64,000 nucleotides of DNA from positions 65,106,019 to 65,170,018 of the forward strand of contig CM049306.1 in the NCBI GenBank assembly GCA_026874595.1, read 5' to 3'. The notes under the pieces are model-generated. The model did no database searches. It worked only from the letters and a program-made list of their open reading frames with translations, and was not told where the DNA came from. Each line of letters begins with the position of its first letter. The stretch's first letter is position 1. Of the stretch, positions 1-11,530 are shown in pieces. The position numbers and the translations under genes were made by a program. The DNA is from Sipunculus nudus (Eukaryota; Annelida; Sipuncula; Golfingiida; Sipunculidae).

Positions 1-480
1 CCAGTTACAGATCGAGTTCGCGTTTCGTCCCGGTTGACCTACTTTTGACCGTTTTACGGCTCCTAAACTTAGAAAATTTCATGAAAAATAGAAATTTTCA
101 TGACAAATACACATGTACGGAATTATTTTCACAATGCCTGCAGATATTGGCCTGATTTTTGGTGTGTGGGCAGATAATGACCAGTTACAGATCAAGTTCG
201 CATTTGGTCCTGGTTGACCCACTTTTGACCGTTTTACGGCTCCTAAACTTAGAAAATTTCATGAAAAATAGAAATTTTATTGACAAATACACATGTACGG
301 ACTTTTTTTCGCAATGCCTGCAGATATTGGCCTGATTTTTGGTGTGTGGGCAGATAATGACCAGTTACAGATCGAGTTCGCGTTTCGTCCCGGTTGACCT
401 ACTTTTGACCGTTTTACAGCTCCTAAACTTAGAAAAATTCATGAAAAATAGAAATTTTCATGACAAATACACATGTACAG
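1..480 (+). repeat. 180-bp tandem repeat, 2.7 copies
   Basis: CCAGTTACAGATC begins at 1, 181 and 361, giving an exact 180-bp period. Units differ by only a few substitutions. Two more diverged units start near 1219 and 1399, again 180 bp apart. Each unit carries GACCTACTTTTGACCG and an ACACATGTAC motif. The array appears to be an internal part of the Helitron-like element. Confidence 0.9.
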
Positions 481-481
481 C

Positions 482-600
482 CGTTTTTAGCCCTCAGCTC
501 ATAGGCTGAGGTCTACTGTTGTCACCCAAGCTGTCCGTCTGTCCATCTGTCTGTCCGGTGTCTGTCCGTCCGTCTGTCCGTTCCGCGTCTGTTAACTTTT
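482..600 (+). repeat. Head-type inverted repeat plus (GTCC/GTCT)n tract
   Basis: The inverted repeat CCTCAGC...GCTGAGG (about 490-510) is followed after about 20 bases by a CTGTCCGTCTGTCC tract. This is the same layout as the heads of the TAGCTCAG elements at 6317, 10364, 10766 and 23298, so it is probably the head of a related element family. Confidence 0.5.
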
Positions 601-1548
601 ACCTTGTGAGCGGGATATCTCTAAAAGGATTCACCGTTGGAATTTTATTTCATCAGTGAAGATGTATATTGATAAAATCTCGGTCAAGTTCGAAGATGGG
701 TGACCTTGACCCATTTTTCTACATTTTAGAGCTGATTATAGAAAAACACTCAGAAGTTTATATCTCAGGAACCATTGTGTGGAATTTCACAAAACTTACT
801 ATGATCATTGGGACTGATGGTCTCTATGTGCTGCACAATTTTGGTGGCGCCACCTGCAATTTCTGATTTTTTAATGAAATTTTATCGGATTTTTTCAATT
901 TTGGCCTTTTGTGCAGGATATCTCTAAAGGTATTCAACACAGGAACTTCATTTCTTCAGTGCTATTGCATTATATTTACAAAATCTTGGTCAAGTTCAAA
1001 GATGGGTGATCTTGACCTACTTTTCAATATCACAGAGCTTAGTATAGAAAAAAACTTAGGAGCTTATTTCTCAGGAAGCATTTGGTGGATTGTTATGAAA
1101 CATGGTATATACCTCTCCAATTTAAATTTATAAATGATTATCAACTTTTGCTAATATTCTAGTTTCGCAATACAATGCTTACAGATACTGGCCTAATGTT
1201 TGGTCCGTGGGCGCATAATGACCACTTACAGATCGAGTTCGCGTTTCGTCCCAGTTAACCTATTTTTCACCATATGACAGATCCTGAACATAGAAAATTT
1301 CATGAAAGACAGTAATTTTCATGAAAAATGCGCATATATGGACTTTTTTTCACAATGCCTGCAGATACTGGCCTGATTTTTGGTGTGTTGCTTGATAATG
1401 ACCCTTTACAGATCGAGTTTGCATTTTGCCCTTGTTGACCAGCTTTTGACCATACAACACTTCCTGAAATTAAAAAATTTTACAAAATTTAACAAATGTT
1501 TCTAATTTGCCCCAGGCGGGGGCATTCGTGTCGTTCCGACACATCTAG

Positions 1549-3245
1549 TTCCATTAAAAACCCATTGTTACACTTTAAGACTGCCTAATATCAAAACCAC
1601 TGATCTGATTCTGATCATATATAATATACATATTTTTCTATACATTTGTTATGCACATGCCAGAAATGATGTCAGTATTGCTTAATTGTTTTAAGTTATG
1701 GGCCCAAACATAATGCACTTATAAAAAAATCAAGAAATATATTTAATCCCTTAACAAGAGGATTGCTAAAGCTATAGATTTTTTGTCAGGGGTGTAACAT
1801 TATTTAATCAAGATTTGATTGAATACCCAAAATTAGTTCTGAATTTTTCAAATTTTATAAGTTATTAGTATAAATATAAAATTAGTACCTTAAATTTTGC
1901 CCAACTTTGACCATGGCACGTTTGTTTCCTGAGAGCACTGTAGATATAATGTTCATATCATGCACATATAAGGATTTCAGCTTTGTACTTTAGAAAGCTG
2001 AATGAAATTGGACAAAAATTGTAGCTTTTATTAATGTTTTTATGAGACCATGTAAGACCGAGGCTCTTCCCAGCGCCTCTTCAGTCACCTGTATGTTGAC
2101 CTTGTTGAACTTTCAGCAGATTATGCACGCTTGAGGCGAGGCATACACGTGGGCAGCCAGGTAGCTTATGGCCAGCCACAGTTGATCCAGTTGTCAAACC
2201 CAACTCATCTAGTAGTTGATTTGAAAAACAACATAACAATAAACAATAAATTAATAAATTTTTATTGGTTTTTAATAATAAATTAAAGAAAAATTAATAG
2301 AAAAGGAATTTGTTAGTTGATGAGTAACAGGAAATTAACTTGCAGTTACTGATGATGTAAGAATCTTGTATGGATGGATTGAATGTCAATGTCAATGTTA
2401 TTCCAAATAACACCATGCAGTCTCCTATGGTATTTTTCAGTTCAATTTTAATGATAAAAAAAATAAATCATACTATTCATTACTAATCATTAGGGATCAT
2501 ATGAAGGAAATTAATGATAGACAAAGATGCAGTTTATAATATTAATCTAGATTCCTACTGTGTCTAGTGTGTAGATTGATGTGAAAGTAGTCCAAGGCGA
2601 ATATATTACATTTATTTTTTTCAATATAAATAAAAGCCATAAAACCAGGTACTTATGATCATTTTTTAAATTTGTGAATTTTGTATATTATGAATTGTCA
2701 ACATCATTATTTGGCTAACACTGAATAAATACTAGACATGGTGGGAATGCTTTGCAAATGTATTTGAATACGAATATGAATATGCACTGCATTAAAAAAT
2801 TTCTTGCATAAGAATGGGAATTCAGGTAAAAATGAAAGTATTTGAATACCAATGCAGATACTTTCAAAATGTATTCATGAATGAATGCATGAATATATTC
2901 TATAATATTATTTTAATAATCATTTCAGTTATATTTTATTTTTAAAAATCATGATTTTCTTCTTATTATTTTTTTTAAAATTATATTAGCACAATATTTG
3001 TTATTAAAATTTAATAAGTAGTTAAACTCTTTTATTATATGTGCTGCTTATAAGTTATATGGCCAAGTCAAAATCTGTGAGACAATAGCACTCCATTTGT
3101 TAATAAAAAAAATGAAATCAATCCTCTTCCCTGTCTCCAAAGATACTATCAAAATTATACATAAGCTAAACACCAACAACTCATAATACAACTTATATTT
3201 ATTAACACACAAAACCAGCATGAGCCTCATTCCCAAATCATATTT
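1549..3245 (+). mobile_element. Interior of TAGCTCAG-type element, truncated copy
   Basis: This stretch is colinear with 7242-8911. Shared landmarks include GACTGCCTAATATCAAAACC, CATGCCAGAAATGATGTCAG, TTTGACCATGGCACGTTTG and CCTACTGTGTCTAGTGTG. It lacks both the TAGCTCAG head (displaced by the Helitron-like element on its left) and the TTGTT tail. It is AT-rich with no supportable ORF. Confidence 0.75.
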
Positions 3246-5230
3246 TATCGAACCTGTGAGCTTATGTGATAGTGCTGCGGCGTCCATTGTGTGTGGTCTG
3301 TTGTGCGTCATCTGTACGTTAACCATAGCTATCACAAAAACGGCAGAAGCTTGCATCACCAAATTTTTTGCAAATATTCAGTCATCTGAAAAACTTTTGT
3401 TTATTTTTTTCTAACCACTTGCATTTTCTTTGATTTTATAGGGAAAAGGTTAAAAAAGCTTTAAAAATCTTCTTCTCCAAAACTGTCCAGCAATATTGTC
3501 CAATATTTCACATAAATGTTCCTTGGAACAATCTGTCTCAAGTTTGTTCGAATGGTTCCAGTTCAGAGATTTTTGGCAAAGTTATAGGAAGTTGAACTTA
3601 GTCATCTGTCCAAAAAAGCAAACTAAAATTAAAATCTCAGAAATGGCTGGAACTATCATCACCAAATTTGATGCAAATGTTTGTCACATAAATCATATCT
3701 GAAATTTAGGTATTGGTGGCGCCACCTACTTTGATCTGTTTTTTACAAGCAAAAATGTAATTTAAGACTCTTCTAGCTTATACACTGATTTATGATGAAA
3801 CTGTTAAGCTGATTGGTTTAAACTTTACAAGAATTATTCTATGGTAGGGTTCTGCCAGTTTTATAAGAATGAATTGGGTAAATGTAGCCTTAAAAAGCAG
3901 TGTAGCCAATTGAAAAAGGCTTTCAGTGTTTGAAAACAGATTTGACAACAATCCAAATTCCAAAATGCCAAGTCCAGAGGTCACTCAGTTAAACAAGGTG
4001 AGGTCCAGACTTCACCATGGCAACTGACCTGGCTCTGTCTGGTGTCTAGACGATGTGTCTAGACGTCTAGATGCATAATGCCCAGTTTAGAACTATTGGA
4101 AGTATATCTCTCAACTGTTTGAAAAAACTTGGTTTGCATTTTTAGTGAATCTGTGAGCTAATGCGATGGTGTGGTGTCTTCCGTCGTCTGTCTTGTGTCA
4201 TAGCTATTTCAAAATGGGCAGGAGCTAGTATCACCAAAATTTTTTTAAAAATTAGTCATTTAAAATATTCTATCGGATTGTGCTTATTTCTTGGCTAACT
4301 GCATTTTCATAGATTTTATAGGGAAGAAGCTAAAAACATTTAAAAATGTTCTACTCAGAAACCATGCTGCCAAATTGTCTGTCCATCTGTCCCAATATTC
4401 CTGCCTGGCAAAAAGAATGTATCTGAAATATCTTGACTGATACATCCTAGTTTTAAAATGCCCTAGCCTGAATTGTAGAGGCCCAAAATGTCCGTTTTGC
4501 TGAAATCATAATGACTAAGGTAGATACACAGGACAAAAGAAGATCAATATTAAATTTTAAAAATAAACCTCCATTCATACTCTGCACAGGTTCGAATTAG
4601 GCCTGCAGGCCTTGTTATTGATTCCAGTGGATTTCTTGACCGTAAATACCTAGTATTAGATACCAAAATTACAAATCTGTGATGAAACTATATGATTTAT
4701 TGCCATCTGAGGGGCCTGGTGGCCATCTTGGAAGCTATCTTGAAAATAACGACTTTCCCAGAGTCAAGTTTTTGTAAACTTATGATATGTTATTCAGCTG
4801 GTCCTCGCTCCCCAAACTGAAACTCTGTCTCTATGGTAACGAATCATTTCCTGTATCACATACAAGTTGGCTCTTGTCCAGTACCCCTGCAAGCCATGCT
4901 TGTATTCATGCGGTCAGAAATTCAACAAACATGCAGAGGGGTTTACCAGTATGCCCAGTTAAAACAGAACTTTTCTCGCTCATGTTAGGTGATGTTAGAA
5001 AGTTCACTAAAAATGCAAACGTTAGGTCTGGTGTGTACTTGTTGACCATGAGGTGTTGTCAGAAATGACAAAAATATTTGCATCCTCACAGAGCCTTAAA
5101 GTGTGTTCCATGCTGAAGGATGTAACGGCACTCTGTCAGCCAGTGCGCGGTTGTAGACTCTCTAATGTCAGAGGGCCGAAATGGCACTAGAACTTGACTA
5201 CTTTACTGAGGCCATCTTCTTCTTTCACAG
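3246..5230. other. Repeat-rich, probably intronic DNA upstream of the RING exon
   Basis: Two related repeat stretches begin with TGTGAGCTTATGTGATAG (about 3256) and TGTGAGCTAATGCGATGG (about 4150). Each runs on through a GTCATCTGT/GTCGTCTGT segment and a caccaaaTTT stretch. A GGTGGCGCCACC palindrome lies at about 3715. No exon with clear splice sites is seen. Because the exon at 5231 starts with an acceptor, this stretch is probably intron of the same gene, but that is inferred. Confidence 0.5.
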
Positions 5231-5841
5231 GTGCAGCAGATATGAATGCTCAAAGAGCTGGAGGTCCTAATTTGATGGTTGCCTTGCCACCTCGAAGAAA
5301 TCCTTCATCTTCATCATTGACTGGGGTGTCCGGTAGTCCAGCACCTCCGCCTCGCCCTCCCCCTATCAGGACAACAGGATCAGTACACCATGATCCACCT
5401 GGAGCTGTAGGCATGGAAAAACCCCCTGCCCTTCCTCCAAAACCACAGCGGCCACCAGTGCCAAAGCCAGGAACTATCTTGACACCCACACCAGTTCACT
5501 CCACACCAGCTCCCCCTCCCCGCTCACTAATAGACCTGGATGGAGCACAAGGTGTCTCTCAGATCAACTGGTTTAAACCTAAGGACAACAAGCCAGCTGC
5601 TCCAGAACCAGAACCTGTTGAGCCTTCTACAAGTCAGGTGATGACCACACCTGAGGCAGCAGACAATGCAGCCAATGAGTGCTCAGTATGTCTAGAGAAG
5701 GCTTGTGATTGCTGTTTGTACACTTGTGGACACATGTGCCTGTGTTTTGAATGTGCTAATGATATTTATACAAATGGTGACAAATTGTGCCCAATCTGTA
5801 GGCAAGAGATTAAAGACATTATCAAAATATTCAGGTCCTAA
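5231..5841 (+). CDS. Neuralized-like E3 ubiquitin ligase, terminal coding exon (RING finger)
   Basis: This is a terminal exon of about 203 codons opened by a good acceptor (TTCTTCTTTCACAG ending at 5230) and closed by TAA at 5839-5841. The reading frame is open upstream of 5231, but that part is intron; the exon starts after the first base of a glycine codon. The first roughly 150 residues are proline-rich and probably disordered, with SH3-ligand-like runs such as PPALPPKPQRPPVPKP and PAPPPRPPP. The last 55 residues hold a C3HC4 RING (5680-5799): CSVC, YTCGHMCLC, FEC and CPIC ligands are all present. The tail IKDIIKIFRS is typical of the Neuralized family, whose members ubiquitinate Notch ligands such as Delta and drive their endocytosis. 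The NHR domains would lie in upstream exons outside this window. The long proline-rich linker differs from the Neuralized proteins I know, so another Neuralized-type RING protein is possible. Confidence 0.82.
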
Positions 5842-5893
5842 CATTATGATAACCTGTATAGTGAGATATGTTGTACATTTTCTAAATAAGATA
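5842..5893 (+). other. Start of 3' UTR of the RING gene
   Basis: Only 52 bases separate the stop codon from the left end of a TIR transposon. AATAAG at 5886 is a weak polyadenylation signal candidate; no AATAAA occurs before the transposon. The natural 3' UTR may resume after 9931. Confidence 0.45.
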
Positions 5894-8800
5894 TACCGTA
5901 AAATCTCCACTTAAAACCGCACTTCCGATTAAAACCGCACCCAGACTTCACCGAAATTCCAGGCGAGACACCGCGAGGGGCTCAAATACTAAGAACCCCC
6001 CTTTAAAACCGCACCAACTTTCGCTACGGAATGATTTGACAAAAGACAATCAAGCAATCATCTAGAAATGAACACGCGTAGGTTGCGACTCGGCCATTCC
6101 TGTCCACTTTAAAAATTCCTTGGGCATTTTATTTAAACACATCATAACACTTTTTTGCAGGGTCACTCAAGCATGAAGTTTGGGAAGACGTATGGGCCGG
6201 TGAACCTCTGCCTGTTTATACAGATTTTATATTCCATGCCATATTCTCATTTGCTACTGATTAGTCATTATATTTTGGAAAAAATATTCTGCTGATCCAT
6301 TTCAAGTCACTGTATATTTAGCTCAGCTGACTATAAGTCATCTGAGCTATAGTCGTGGTCCATTGTCCGTCTGTCCGTCCGTCCGTCCGTCCGTCTGTCC
6401 GTCCGTCCGTCCGTCCGTAGATGTGGCACGTTTTGAAACCGTAAGACCTAGGAATCCAAAATTCGGCATAATGTTAGATGTCCCCAAGATGTCCTACCAA
6501 GCCAAAAACTGGGTCTTTACGACTTCGTTCCTTTGAGAAATTAAGGAAAAACCTTAATTTTTTATTAAAAACCTATTTTCACACTTCAGGACTGCCTAAT
6601 ATCAAAACCACTCATCGGTTTTTCCTCATATTTACCATAAATATTCCTCTTTATAGTTCCTATGTACATTCAAGAAATTATGTCTGTATTATATAATTTA
6701 AAAAAGTTATGGACCCAAACATAATGCATTTTGTAAAAAATCAGGAAAGATATTTGATCACTTAACACAAAACATGTTAAAGCTATGGACCTTTTTTCCA
6801 GGAATATAACTTTAATTAATCAAAATTAAATTGTATACCCAAAATTAGATGAAAATCTTTTAAATTTTTTAAAATATTAAAAAAATTAAAAAAATTGGTA
6901 CCTTAAATTTTTGCCAACTTTGACCATGGCACGTTTTTTTCCTGTAAGTACTGTGGATTTAATTTTCACAGCATGTTTTTGTTAGCTTTTCAACTGTTAA
7001 CACCAAAAATTTGAAACCAGTTGATCAAATACTGTAGATTTTATTCAAGTTTTCAAGCACCATGTAACATTGTTTACATCAAGCTAGTGTTATGCAGTTT
7101 GCAAGAGCTCAGCTCCCCAGCTTCAGCTCTTAGTTCCTTAAATTTGGCATACAGTCAGATGTCTCCAAAATCCCCTACCATGCCAAGAATTTGGTCACTA
7201 AGACTTAATACCTTCAAGATATTAATGAAAAACTTCATTTTTCATTAAAAACCCATTGTTACACTTCAAGACTGCCTAATATCAAAACCACTGATCTGAC
7301 TTTAGTCATAAATAATATACATATTTTTCATTCTCTATGCACATGCCAGAATGATGTCAGTATTGCGTAATTGTTTTAAGTTATGGGCCCAAACATAATG
7401 CACTTTGTAAAAAATCAAGAAATATATTTACTCCCTTAACAAGGGGATTGCTGAAGCTAGAGATTTTTTGTCAGGGATGTAACATTATTTAATCAAGATT
7501 CAATTGAATACCCAAAATTAGTTATGAATTTTTCAAATTTTATAAGTTATTAGTATTAATGTAAAATTAGTAACTTAAATTTTGGCCAATTTTGACCATG
7601 GCACGTTTGTTTCCTGTGAGCACTGTTGATATAATTTTCATATCATGCAAACATAAGGATTTCAGCTTTTAAGTTTAGAAAGCTGAAAGAAATTGGCCAA
7701 AAATTGTAGCTTTTATTAATGTTTTTATGAGACCCTGTCAGACTTTGGCTCTCTCCAGCCCCTCTTGAGTCACCTGTATATTGACCTTGTTGAACTTTCA
7801 GCAAATTATGCACGCTTGAGGCGAGGCATACACCAGAATCCAGGCAGCTTATGGCCAGCCACAGTTGATCCAGGTGTCCAACCCAACTCATCTAGTAGTT
7901 TTAACCAACTACATAACAATAAACAATAAATTAATAAATTTTTATTGGTTTTTAATAAAAAATTAAAGAAAAATTGAAAAGGAATTTGTTAGTTTATAAT
8001 AACAGGAAATTAACTTGCAGTTACTGATGATATAAGAATCTTGTATCGATGGATAGAATGTCACGTATTCCAAATAAAACCATGCAGTCACCTATGGTAT
8101 TTTTCAGTTCAATTTTAATGATAAAGAAGTAAATCATATCATTCATTACTAATCATTAGGGATCATATGTTGGAAATTAATGATAGACAAAGATGCAGTT
8201 GATAATATTAATCTAGATTCCTACTGTGTCTAGTGTGTACATTGATGTGAAATTAGTCCAAAATGAATTTATTACAGTTATTTTTTAATATAAATAAAAG
8301 CCATAAAACCAGGTACTTATGATCATTATTTAAATGTGTGAATTTTGTATATTCTGGATTCTCAACATCATTGTTTAGTGAAAACTGAATAAACACCAGA
8401 CATGGTGCGAATACTTTGTAATTGTATTTAAATATGAATATGATTATGTACTCCATTATAAAATTTCTTGCATAAAGAATGGGAATTCAGGTAAAATGAA
8501 AGTATATGAATACCAGTGCAAATACTTTCAAAATGTATTCATGAATGCATTCATGAATATATTCTTTAATATTATTTTAATAATCATTTCAGTTATATTT
8601 CATTTTAAAAAATCACATGATTCTCTTATTATTTTTAATAAAAATTATATTTGGGACAATATTGGTAATTTTTTTTTAATTAATAGTTAAACCCTTATAT
8701 TATATATTCTGCTTATAAGTTATATGGCCAAGTCAAAATCTGTGTGACAATAGTACTCCATTTGTTAATAATATAAATGAAATCAATCCTCTTCCCTGTC

Positions 8801-9931
8801 TCCAACGGTACTATCAAAATCATACATAAGCTAAACAACAACAACTCATAATACAGCTTATATTTATTACCACACAAAACCAGCATGTGCCTCATTTCTA
8901 AATAATATTTTTTTATCATATATAACAGCTGAGCGTTGTGACCCATAGGTCCCTTGTTTAATTCTAAAAGTAATATTTTGAAATCTTAATTTTTGAAAAA
9001 ATTCCATTTTCTGGAATTACTCGGAAGATTCAAATCATTTTCATACCGGTTACTTCGGTATTATCTTCGTCACATCGAACGTTGACTTCGCTCCATGTCA
9101 CAATTTGCTGGTGCGTTTGAAAACATCGCTGTCAACTTAACTAAATATCAAAGTAACTGAAGTTACCTTTTCGAGATACGCACGTATAGGAAACATGACG
9201 CTTGAAAACGAGTGATTTTAAGGTAAAATTAAAGTGGCCAGTCCGGGTTATTAAGTTTTTTTCCTGAAGAAAGTTTCCGTGTGGAGAGCCATTTTGTCAA
9301 GTCAGTGTTCGCGCAAGGCACGCTGGGACAAAATAGGTGGCTGTTCTATTTACCACCCACCGCGTACAGCCGTTCAAAATATTCTTAGCAGAATACCGGG
9401 GTGTTTCAGCACATGGCGGCACTCAAACTTTATTTTAAAACGATCGTCTGCCATTGTGTGACTCTTTACGATGTCAGCTTTTTATTCATTTTACGTTTTA
9501 AACAAATAATCATTGCTAAATAATGCCGCAAATGGGTTTAAAGTGGGCTTTTATTTCAATTTTGCTTGGCCATGCCCAACGAAGTGGACCGCTGTGTGTA
9601 ACAGCAGGGTTGTAAACGTATTATTTGGTGACAATTACCAAGATTTTATAACAAGTTATATATCACACGAAAACTTATCACCAATATTTTATTTATAAAT
9701 AACAAATAATCGTAAATAATACATTTACACACGGCTCCCATGCATGCTAAGAACAGCCTTCGAAAGTTGCAATATTATCGCCCACGCGCCAGCCCAAAAA
9801 CGATGTCTGTCAGGAAGATATTCAGGAAACCCTTCTAGTATAAACCGCACAGTGCTTTTAGGAAATCAACCTGATTTCAAGATTTTGAATCTCTTGATTA
9901 AACCGCAGTTTTAAGTGGAGATTTTACGGTA
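5894..9931. mobile_element. TIR DNA transposon, non-autonomous, TA target, split by a nested element
   Basis: The left end TACCGTAAAATCTCCAC (from 5894) is mirrored by GTGGAGATTTTACGGTA (to 9931). The TIR match is perfect for 22 bp inside the TA, continuing as an imperfect AAAACCGC stretch. The flanking TA on each side fits a TA target duplication. Subterminal AAAACCGCAC motifs recur on the left (about 5914, 5930, 6005), with AAACCGCA on the right (about 9842, 9900), and could be transposase sites. No transposase frame is present. Removing the nested element at 6317-8957 leaves about 1.4 kb. The TIR start and TA target suggest a Tc1/mariner-superfamily, pogo-like origin; that family call is inference. 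Confidence 0.75.
6317..8957 (+). mobile_element. TAGCTCAG-type element (Helentron/HINE-like), full length, about 2.6 kb
   Basis: The head is TTTAGCTCAGCTGAC with an imperfect inverted partner GTCATCTGAGCT, followed by a (GTCC)n tract (about 6367-6418). The tail is CAGCTGAGCGTTGTGACCC, then ATAGGTCCCTTGTTT. The two flanks are pieces of the TIR transposon, so this copy inserted into it. The interior is AT-rich and contains two head-to-tail sub-blocks with the same landmarks (CCTAATATCAAAACCACT at about 6595 and 7276). No ORF of note is seen. Head hairpin, internal microsatellite, tail hairpin and T-rich target fit non-autonomous Helentron-type elements; that class call is inference. Confidence 0.65.
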
Positions 9932-9955
9932 TATATATATTTATATATATAGATT

Positions 9956-10017
<62 letters not shown>
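9932..10017. repeat. (TA)n microsatellite
   Basis: Nearly pure TA alternation runs directly from the right TA of the transposon. The transposon probably inserted into, or seeded, this TA tract. Confidence 0.95.
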
Positions 10018-10019
<2 letters not shown>

Positions 10020-10363
10020 AAGAGGAGAGATACTGTAAGTATATATGTGCAGGCACATGAACTTTATGATATGTTGTATAAAATGCTCCTGTTATTGAGA
10101 TTTTGTTAGGGATATTACAGTAGATATTACAATGCAACTCCAGTACTTGGAGTTGACCTAATAGCCATTGAGTGGTTATATGATACCTAATTTAATCATT
10201 TGTATCACCAGATAATTTGATATATTTAAATTTACTCATCAAATGTGTATGCCCTACCTTGTATTGCTATATGGTCTGTATGCTTATCCCTTTTTATGTT
10301 GGTCTTTGTAAAGGCATGGAAGCCCTAAAACCAGCTATTCACCTTCCTGTCTGTAGAATTTTT
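10018..10363. other. Low-copy sequence, no feature recognised
   Basis: About 350 bases show no repeat landmarks, splice sites or ORF that I can support. This could be displaced 3' UTR of the RING gene. Confidence 0.4.
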
Positions 10364-10765
10364 AGCTCAGCTGACTGTAAGTCAACTGAGGTATAGGAAT
10401 GGCGCTTTGTCTGTCGTCCGTGTGGGCATCCGGACAACCGGGGTCTGGGTGTCGGGGCGTCCGGCCTACCGTTAGCAGGGAACCAATCGTAACTGCTGGT
10501 CCTAGAAACTTTTTAATGAATATCCAGGGAGGTCAATAAAAAATCTCATTGGAAACCTGAAATTTGGTCACTGCAACCTATATTCTCTGAGCTATGGGGC
10601 TTGAAAATACCCCCCAGAATAATAAAAAAATAGATACAAATCCTCCAATATCTTGGTAATTAATGCATGGATTGTCATGAATCTTGCCTTGAATTTTTTT
10701 GTCAGTTCCCGAAAAAGTGGTGGCACCACCTGTATTTTTTGTTATTTTAACAAATATTTTTCTAT
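10364..10765 (+). mobile_element. TAGCTCAG-type element, head fragment
   Basis: The head TTTTTAGCTCAGCTGACTG, with AGTCAACTGAGG as inverted partner, is followed by GTCTGTCGTCCG and about 350 bases of interior. That interior includes GGTGGCACCACC (about 10722), a variant of the recurring GGTGGCGCCACC palindrome. It is cut off by the next head at 10766. Confidence 0.65.
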
Positions 10766-11530
10766 AATTAGCTCAGCTCTCTATAAGTCATCTGAGCTAT
10801 AGTCATGGTCCATTGTCCGTCCGGCCGTCAAATTTTTTTGGAGGCTCTTGTTGTATTCCCTTGCATTGTCGAGCATTCCACTTTGGTCACTGTAGGTCAT
10901 TCAGTGCAGCTCTGTATGCTCCTCAGGCTGTTGTTGTGTAATCCCATCACTAGGGCAAGCCCTTTCTCCACTGAGTTTAGCTTGATCAGGCTGTCTGCAG
11001 TTAATACCACAGGGAGCCTTTTTCTCCCCCCCCCCCTCCACCCCCACCCCCAACCCATTCTGTTGACAGACCTGTACTATGAACTAGATGAAACTTATAA
11101 TTAACATTTTTTTCAGCAACGAGCAGTAACAACTGAGACCCCTCCCCCCACCCACCCCTTCCATACACAGGACTAAAAACATGATGAATCTTATAATTTT
11201 AATGTTAAATAAATTCTTTTTGTTGAGACTTGGACAATTTTGATTTTTAGCTCAGCTGAATGTAAGTAATCTGAGCTATAGTTGTGGTTACAGTTACTAG
11301 GGGAGATCCCCTGCTGTGACAGGTGTACAGTTATTCTCATATCACCACCCCAAACTGTTCCCCCCATCCAATGGCAAACCCAACCAACCAAGTGTTATGC
11401 AGTAATTGTTATTGTTTTCACTGTATCTCCTTAATTGTAATACTGTTTCCACTCCAATATACAAAACTTTCCTTGAAAAAGTAATTCAAGGTGTAATATA
11501 GAAGATGCAATGTTGTGTTAATGTAGCATT

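Larger units (their letters stand above)
1..1548 (+). mobile_element. Helitron-like non-autonomous element, 3' part
   Basis: The right end has the classic Helitron 3' terminus: a short hairpin GTGTCG-TTC-CGACAC (1528-1542), two bases, then CTAG (1545-1548) followed by T, as expected for insertion between A and T. The DNA after CTAG resumes the interior of another repeat (compare 7235-7260), so the boundary looks real. The body holds 180-bp tandem units at both ends (1-480 and about 1219-1500). They are interrupted at about 482-1140 by a block that starts with the inverted repeat CCTCAGC/GCTGAGG and a (GTCC)n tract, possibly the head of another copy. The 5' TC end lies outside the window. No coding sequence is seen. 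Confidence 0.6.

Noticed and set aside
4585-4605. GGTTCGAATTAG, a partial box B
   Set aside because: No box A upstream and no acceptor or anticodon stems.
4787-5068. 93-codon plus-strand frame upstream of the RING exon
   Set aside because: No domain, no convincing donor at its end and not in a repeat-conserved phase; probably chance within the intron.
5250-5489. Minus-strand Gly-rich frame opposite the RING exon
   Set aside because: Complement of the proline codons of the real exon.
6317-6350. tRNA-like TAGCTCAGCTG (box A resemblance) at the heads of the elements
   Set aside because: No box B at the right distance and no cloverleaf. The word is one arm of the head inverted repeat.
9915-10109. 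Ile/Tyr-repeat frame
   Set aside because: A translation of the (TA)n tract.
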